Shown piece after piece: positions 5,807-8,576 of a DNA stretch of 8,576 nucleotides. Below the pieces are notes generated by a model, which saw only the letters and a list, made by a program, of their open reading frames with translations, made no database searches and was not told where the DNA came from. How positions within the stretch are numbered: the stretch's first letter is position 1; each line of letters begins with the position of its first letter. Source of the DNA: Thermoplasmata archaeon (GTDB taxonomy: Archaea; Thermoplasmatota; Thermoplasmata; Lutacidiplasmatales; UBA184); the NCBI GenBank assembly GCA_030039995.1, contig JASHUL010000146.1:1-8576 (forward strand). Reading direction: 5' to 3'. The position numbers and the translations under genes were made by a program.

Positions 5807-6610
5807 CTACCCCCGGCGTTCGCCGTCGCCGGGGGCGCCGGTCCCCCGGTCCGTGCGACCGAACGTCGGGGACGTCGCCCGGGCCGGGGGCGGACGCCCG
5901 GCGCCGGGGGCCGGTATCCCGGCGAGCATCGGGCGCAGGCGGTGGTAGACGAGGAGCCCCCCGATCAGGGCGACGAACGCGGCGGCGTACGTGACGGCCT
6001 CGGCACTGGCGGTCGCGGTGCCGGACAGCGCCCCGATCCCGAGCACGAAAAAGCCGACACCGCCGAAGACCGCCCCGGGAAGCATCCCTCCACCGGTCCG
6101 TCCCGCGGTCGCGGACGGGGGCAGGGACAGGAGCGCCCCCGCGACCTCGAGGACGAGGACCGCGGCGGACTCGACCAGTACGAGGGTAACGCCGTCCCAG
6201 GTGACCTTCGGGTCGGCCAGGTACTGCGCGACGAGGACGAGCGCGAAGATCCCCGCGATGCCGGCGCGGTACCCCAGCGCGTAGAACGGCCCGCTCTCCC
6301 CGGTCCCCCAGTACTGGGTCCGGAGCAGCGCCCACTGCGCGATCTCGGTGCCGATCACGAGGCCGACGAGGAAGATCGCCGCGCCCAGGAGGGCACCGTT
6401 CGCCATCGAGACGAGGAACAGCAGGAACGCGACGGCGAGCGGAATCCCGACGAACAGTCCGGCCGTGTAGCCAAAGACCTCCCGCCGCTCGTCGAACAGC
6501 GTCTCGGGCACTTGCGGCGTCGCGTAGCGACCGATCTCCACGTAGACGTAGCCGCCCGATAGGAGCACGCCGACGAGGGCGCCGAGGGAAAGGCCGAGGT
6601 CGACCACCAT
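5807..6610 (-). CDS. Seven-helix integral membrane protein, unknown function
   Basis: A 267-residue membrane protein with about seven predicted helices: 5-26, 48-68, 71-93, 111-131, 138-162, 177-196 and 203-223. Charged and aromatic residues sit in the loops, notably ETLFDERREVFGY at 36-48 and LLRTQYWGTGESG at 95-107. The last 40 residues are a Pro/Gly/Arg/Thr-rich, probably disordered tail. I see no transporter, rhodopsin or enzyme signature; in particular there is no retinal-binding lysine in helix 7. ATG at 6608-6610 starts two bases after the trmI stop (TGAGCATG), so it is probably co-transcribed and coupled with trmI, although no strong Shine-Dalgarno sequence is visible. The C-terminal tail after residue 225 is unusually polar for a membrane protein and may be cytoplasmic. 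The gene is well supported; its function is open. Confidence 0.78.
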   Translation of the reverse strand: MVVDLGLSLGALVGVLLSGGYVYVEIGRYATPQVPETLFDERREVFGYTAGLFVGIPLAVAFLLFLVSMANGALLGAAIFLVGLVIGTEIAQWALLRTQYWGTGESGPFYALGYRAGIAGIFALVLVAQYLADPKVTWDGVTLVLVESAAVLVLEVAGALLSLPPSATAGRTGGGMLPGAVFGGVGFFVLGIGALSGTATASAEAVTYAAAFVALIGGLLVYHRLRPMLAGIPAPGAGRPPPARATSPTFGRTDRGTGAPGDGERRG

Positions 6611-6612
6611 GC

Positions 6613-7386
6613 TCAGTCGACCCGTCGTCCGGAGGCGAGGAACCCCGTGTGCCCGAGCATGTCGAACGACGGTCGGGTCCCTCCGTCCCCGACGTGCAGC
6701 GCTCGCTCGATCAGTTCGAGCGCGCGGACCTCATCGAACCCCGCCGACCGGAGGGCCTGGACGGTGCGCTCGAGCTGGTTGTACGTCGGCGTGAACGTCG
6801 CGACGTATCCTCCCGGCGCGAGCGCCGCGCGGGCCGAGCCGACGATCGCCCACGGTTCCGGAAGGTCCAGGAGGACGCCCGCGAGGGCGTGGTCGTCCAA
6901 CCCGTCCCGTGCGACGTCCCGCTCGCGGAACGTGACGCGCTCCGCGAGTCCGGCCCGCTCGACGTTCGCCCGAGCGGCATCGAGGAAGTCCCGCCGGCGG
7001 TCGTAGGACGTCACGTGGCCGGTCGGTCCGACCGCGTGCGCGAGTGCGATCGTCAGGGCCCCACTGCCCGATCCCGCTTCGGCGACACGGGCGCCGGGGG
7101 CGACCCCCGCGAGGTACAGGAGCGCCACGGCATCCTTCGGGGTGATGATCTGCGCACCCCGATGCACCGCGGAGAGCAGGTCCGCGAGCGAGGGACGCAC
7201 CACGCGGTAGCTCTTCCCCACCCATTCTACGGAACCTCCCGGCTCGCGACCGATCTGCTCCGTGAGGTCGATGACCGCGTCGTCCCCGACGCGCACCGGT
7301 CCTTTCGCGAGCGCGACCAAGACGGCGGGCTGGCCGCGCGACGTGAGAGCGACCGTCTCTCCTTCTCTCCACGGCTCCCCGTCCAT
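6613..7386 (-). CDS. trmI: tRNA (adenine-57/58-N1)-methyltransferase TrmI
   Basis: A 257-residue SAM-dependent methyltransferase that methylates N1 of adenine 58 in the T-loop of tRNA; archaeal TrmI enzymes often also modify adenine 57 and work as tetramers. The N-terminal small beta domain spans about 1-60. The family motif HRGAQIITPKDA lies at 75-86. The SAM-binding loop is EAGSGSG at 103-109, with the acidic residue after strand 2 at Asp129. The active-site motif DLPEPW is at 174-179, and the C-terminal RPSFDMLGHTGFL at 238-250 is typical. Length and all motifs match the family. ATG at 7384-7386 is preceded by AGGA six bases upstream and a TATA-like TTATTA about 46 bases upstream. It probably leads an operon with the seven-helix membrane gene, and stands divergent to a tRNA-Gly gene that would yield one of its substrates. 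Confidence 0.93.
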   Translation of the reverse strand: MDGEPWREGETVALTSRGQPAVLVALAKGPVRVGDDAVIDLTEQIGREPGGSVEWVGKSYRVVRPSLADLLSAVHRGAQIITPKDAVALLYLAGVAPGARVAEAGSGSGALTIALAHAVGPTGHVTSYDRRRDFLDAARANVERAGLAERVTFRERDVARDGLDDHALAGVLLDLPEPWAIVGSARAALAPGGYVATFTPTYNQLERTVQALRSAGFDEVRALELIERALHVGDGGTRPSFDMLGHTGFLASGRRVD

Positions 7387-7429
7387 CGCCGATCCTGGGG
7401 GGTCCCTCGGCGGAACGGCGTGAAGTTCG

Positions 7430-7435
7430 TAATAA
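7430..7435 (-). promoter_or_regulatory. TATA box for trmI
   Basis: The minus strand reads TTATTA in the context GGGTTATTACGAAC. It predicts transcription starting near 7406, a leader of about 20 bases that still contains the AGGA at 7393-7396 before the ATG. The site lies back to back with a plus-strand AT-rich element at 7481. Confidence 0.5.
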
Positions 7436-7480
7436 CCCGGCGCCCGCGCCCCCGCGACGAGCCGTGAGCGACCCGCGTCA

Positions 7481-7487
7481 TTTTAAT
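7481..7487 (+). promoter_or_regulatory. TATA-like box upstream of tRNA-Gly
   Basis: TTTTAAT is the only AT-rich island on the plus strand between trmI and the tRNA gene, and closely resembles an archaeal TATA box. It lies about 95 bases before the tRNA 5' end, much further than the usual 25-40, so it implies either a long structured leader removed by RNase P or a separate small transcript. The stretch 7540-7582 shows no AT-rich alternative. Confidence 0.4.
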
Positions 7488-7499
7488 CGGGGAGCGGTG

Positions 7500-7546
7500 C
7501 TCGGGGTCTCCCGGGCCTCCCGAGGGCGGACCGCGTCGAGCGGTCC
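7500..7546 (+). other. Two adjacent strong hairpins in the presumed tRNA leader
   Basis: CTCGGG at 7500-7505 pairs with CCCGAG at 7519-7524, plus one G-U pair. GGACCGC at 7528-7534 pairs perfectly with GCGGTCC at 7540-7546 around a 5-base loop. An alternative pairing, GGGCG 7524-7528 with CGCCC 7556-7560, would enclose the second hairpin. They lie between the TATA-like element and tRNA-Gly, so if transcribed they form a structured leader. High GC makes hairpins easy, so function is uncertain. Confidence 0.35.
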
Positions 7547-7582
7547 GACGCTCGGCGCCCGGAGTCGAACACCGGTCACCGT

Positions 7583-7656
7583 GCGGGCATAGTGTAGTCT
7601 GGTTATCACATAGGCTTGCCAAGCCTATAACCCGGGTTCAAATCCCGGTGCCCGCA
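7583..7656 (+). tRNA. tRNA-Gly (anticodon GCC)
   Basis: A complete 74-base cloverleaf. The acceptor stem GCGGGCA pairs fully with TGCCCGC, followed by discriminator A. The D-arm has three pairs and a U-U mismatch at 13/22, with the invariant GG at 7601-7602. The anticodon stem TAGGC / GCCTA encloses loop TTGCCAA with anticodon GCC at 7618-7620. The T-arm CCGGG / CCCGG encloses TTCAAAT. There is no intron and no encoded CCA, as is usual in archaea. The product reads GGC and GGT glycine codons, the former being the preferred type in GC-rich genes such as those here. Confidence 0.97.
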
Positions 7657-7673
7657 TCCGGACCGGCGACCCT

Positions 7674-7685
7674 CTCCTTCGGGAG
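7674..7685 (+). other. Short UUCG-tetraloop hairpin between tRNA-Gly and the next gene
   Basis: CTCC and GGAG form a 4-base-pair stem closed by C-G around loop TTCG, the extra-stable cUUCGg type. It lies 18 bases after the tRNA 3' end and 24 bases before the next ATG. It could aid tRNA 3' trimming or merely be chance; no T-tract follows. Confidence 0.25.
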
Positions 7686-7709
7686 TGTCCGCGCGACCGG
7701 AGCTCGAAA

Positions 7710-8576
7710 ATGTCCGGCGCGGTCGCCTCGGCGCATCCGCTCAGCACCGCGGCGGGAGAGGAGGTGCTCGCACGCGGCGGGAACGCCTACGACGCGACGA
7801 TCGCCGTGAGCGCGGCGCTCACGGTCGTGCAACCGCATATGAACGGCTTCGGCGCGGACTTCTTCGCGGTCATTCACGACGGGGGCTTTCACTCGATCAA
7901 CGCCAGCGGTTGGGCCGCCGCCGCGGCGACGCCCGAGGTCTTCCGGAACGCCGCCCTCTCCTCCGTTCCGACGTCGGGTCCCTACGCCGCCTTGACCGTG
8001 CCGGGGCTCGTTGCGGGCTGGGGTCTCCTCGACGCGCGTCGGTCCCGGCCGCTCCGAGAGCTCTTGGCACCGGCGATTCGCTGGGCCCGCCGCGGATTCC
8101 CGGCGAGCGCGAGCCTTGCGCGCGCGATCGCGCGCACCGCTCCTCGCGCGAACGATGACTGGCGCGCCACGTACTCGGGGACGCGGACCGGAACCCTGCT
8201 AGTTCAGCCGGCCCTCGGGCGAGCCCTCGAAGCGGTCGGACGCGAGGGGCCGGACGTGTTCTACCACGGCGGGCTCGCGCGCCGTGTCGCGCGGGACCTG
8301 CGGGCGAAGGGCACCTTGCTGACGCTCGACGACCTCGAAGGATTCCGCGCGGAGTGGACGACCCCGATGCGGACGCGATACCGAGGCTACGAGGTGCACG
8401 CCACTCCTCCGAACAGTCAGGGGGTGACCGCGCTGCTCTGGCTCAACCTGCTCGCGCGGGAGGACCTCGCGTCCGCGAGCGAGGCGAGCTATTATTCCGC
8501 GCTCCTGCGGACGATGCGGGTGGCCTACCGCTACCGAGCCCGCTACATCGGTGACCCGAGGTACGTTCGATTCCCT
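7710..8576 (+). CDS. Gamma-glutamyltransferase/acylase-like Ntn-hydrolase, 5' part only
   Basis: The 289 visible codons are the large-subunit part of a gamma-glutamyltranspeptidase-family protein, an N-terminal nucleophile hydrolase that cleaves itself before a catalytic threonine; that threonine lies beyond the window. Family blocks are GAVASAHPLSTAAG at 3-16, GGNAYDATIA at 23-32, GFGADFF at 46-52, VPGLVAGW at 97-104, LAPAIRWARRGF at 119-130, YRGYEV at 224-229 and PPNSQG at 233-238. There is no signal peptide: the protein starts directly at the mature domain, so it should be cytoplasmic. Where E. coli Ggt has FREMAP, with the arginine that holds the glutamate carboxylate, this protein has NASGWAA; the Arg-Glu pair is Ser66-Gly67. 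Gamma-glutamyl specificity is therefore doubtful, and another amide or acyl substrate is possible. ATG at 7710 follows GGAG by seven bases. Confidence 0.88.
   Translation, partial: MSGAVASAHPLSTAAGEEVLARGGNAYDATIAVSAALTVVQPHMNGFGADFFAVIHDGGFHSINASGWAAAAATPEVFRNAALSSVPTSGPYAALTVPGLVAGWGLLDARRSRPLRELLAPAIRWARRGFPASASLARAIARTAPRANDDWRATYSGTRTGTLLVQPALGRALEAVGREGPDVFYHGGLARRVARDLRAKGTLLTLDDLEGFRAEWTTPMRTRYRGYEVHATPPNSQGVTALLWLNLLAREDLASASEASYYSALLRTMRVAYRYRARYIGDPRYVRFP

Noticed and set aside
5330..6562. 410-codon open frame on the plus strand, plus similar long frames at 1977-3071 and 2254-4113
   Set aside because: All are antisense to well-supported membrane or DUF58 genes. Their products are rich in Arg, Asp, Gly and Pro with no motif.
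5807..6610. Microbial rhodopsin, suggested by seven helices
   Set aside because: The last helix has no retinal-linking lysine in a hydrophobic setting and no rhodopsin motif is present in helix 3.
7561..7578. T-arm-like sequence on the minus strand (GGTGTTCGACTCC) just before the tRNA gene
   Set aside because: No acceptor, D-arm or anticodon arm can be placed around it; the required upstream part would fall inside the real tRNA-Gly on the other strand.
7583..7710. tRNA-Gly as an integration site for a mobile element
   Set aside because: No integrase, no repeat of the tRNA 3' end and no change in composition are visible next to it within the window.

Overview
The window looks like chromosomal DNA from a very GC-rich archaeon. 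The evidence is archaeal-type promoter elements (AT-rich TATA-like boxes about 25-40 bases before start codons), at least one probably leaderless gene, a tRNA gene without an encoded CCA end, an archaeal-type TrmI tRNA methyltransferase, and a gamma-glutamyltransferase-like protein with a PPNSQG motif that I associate with Thermoplasma relatives. My best guess is a high-GC member of Thermoplasmatota, as found in soil, sediment or groundwater metagenomes. That placement is inference, not proof.

Left part (1-4335, all on the minus strand): a MoxR / DUF58 / DUF4129 cluster. In transcription order it runs DUF4129 membrane protein (4335-3433), small two-helix membrane protein (3436-3029), DUF58 protein (3032-1734), six-helix membrane protein (1737-1210). 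Each of these four genes overlaps the next by the 4-base ATGA or GTGA arrangement, so they form one tightly coupled operon. After a 261-base gap comes a MoxR-family AAA+ ATPase (948 to beyond base 1), probably with its own promoter. MoxR ATPases are thought to act as chaperones that remodel or insert partners, and DUF58 proteins carry a vWA-like domain, so the likely picture is a membrane-anchored complex worked on by a cytoplasmic ATPase. No transglutaminase or BatA/BatB-type gene is seen in the visible part.

Middle part (4387-7386, all minus): a COG3375-type GNAT acetyltransferase-like protein that is probably leaderless with a GTG start; a 141-residue two-helix membrane protein; a seven-helix membrane protein; and TrmI, the tRNA adenine-57/58 N1-methyltransferase. 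trmI and the seven-helix gene are 2 bases apart and probably co-transcribed.

Right part (7387-8576): a divergent control region with TATA-like boxes on both strands, then on the plus strand a tRNA-Gly(GCC) gene and a gamma-glutamyltransferase/acylase-like gene cut by the window end. The latter has no signal peptide and lacks the arginine that binds glutamate in true gamma-glutamyltransferases.

I found no mobile element, CRISPR array, integrase or phage gene. Two non-coding stretches (949-1209 and 7387-7582) hold hairpins and, in the first, an imperfect direct repeat. The parts most worth a second look are the membrane partners of the MoxR cluster and the small membrane proteins of unknown function.
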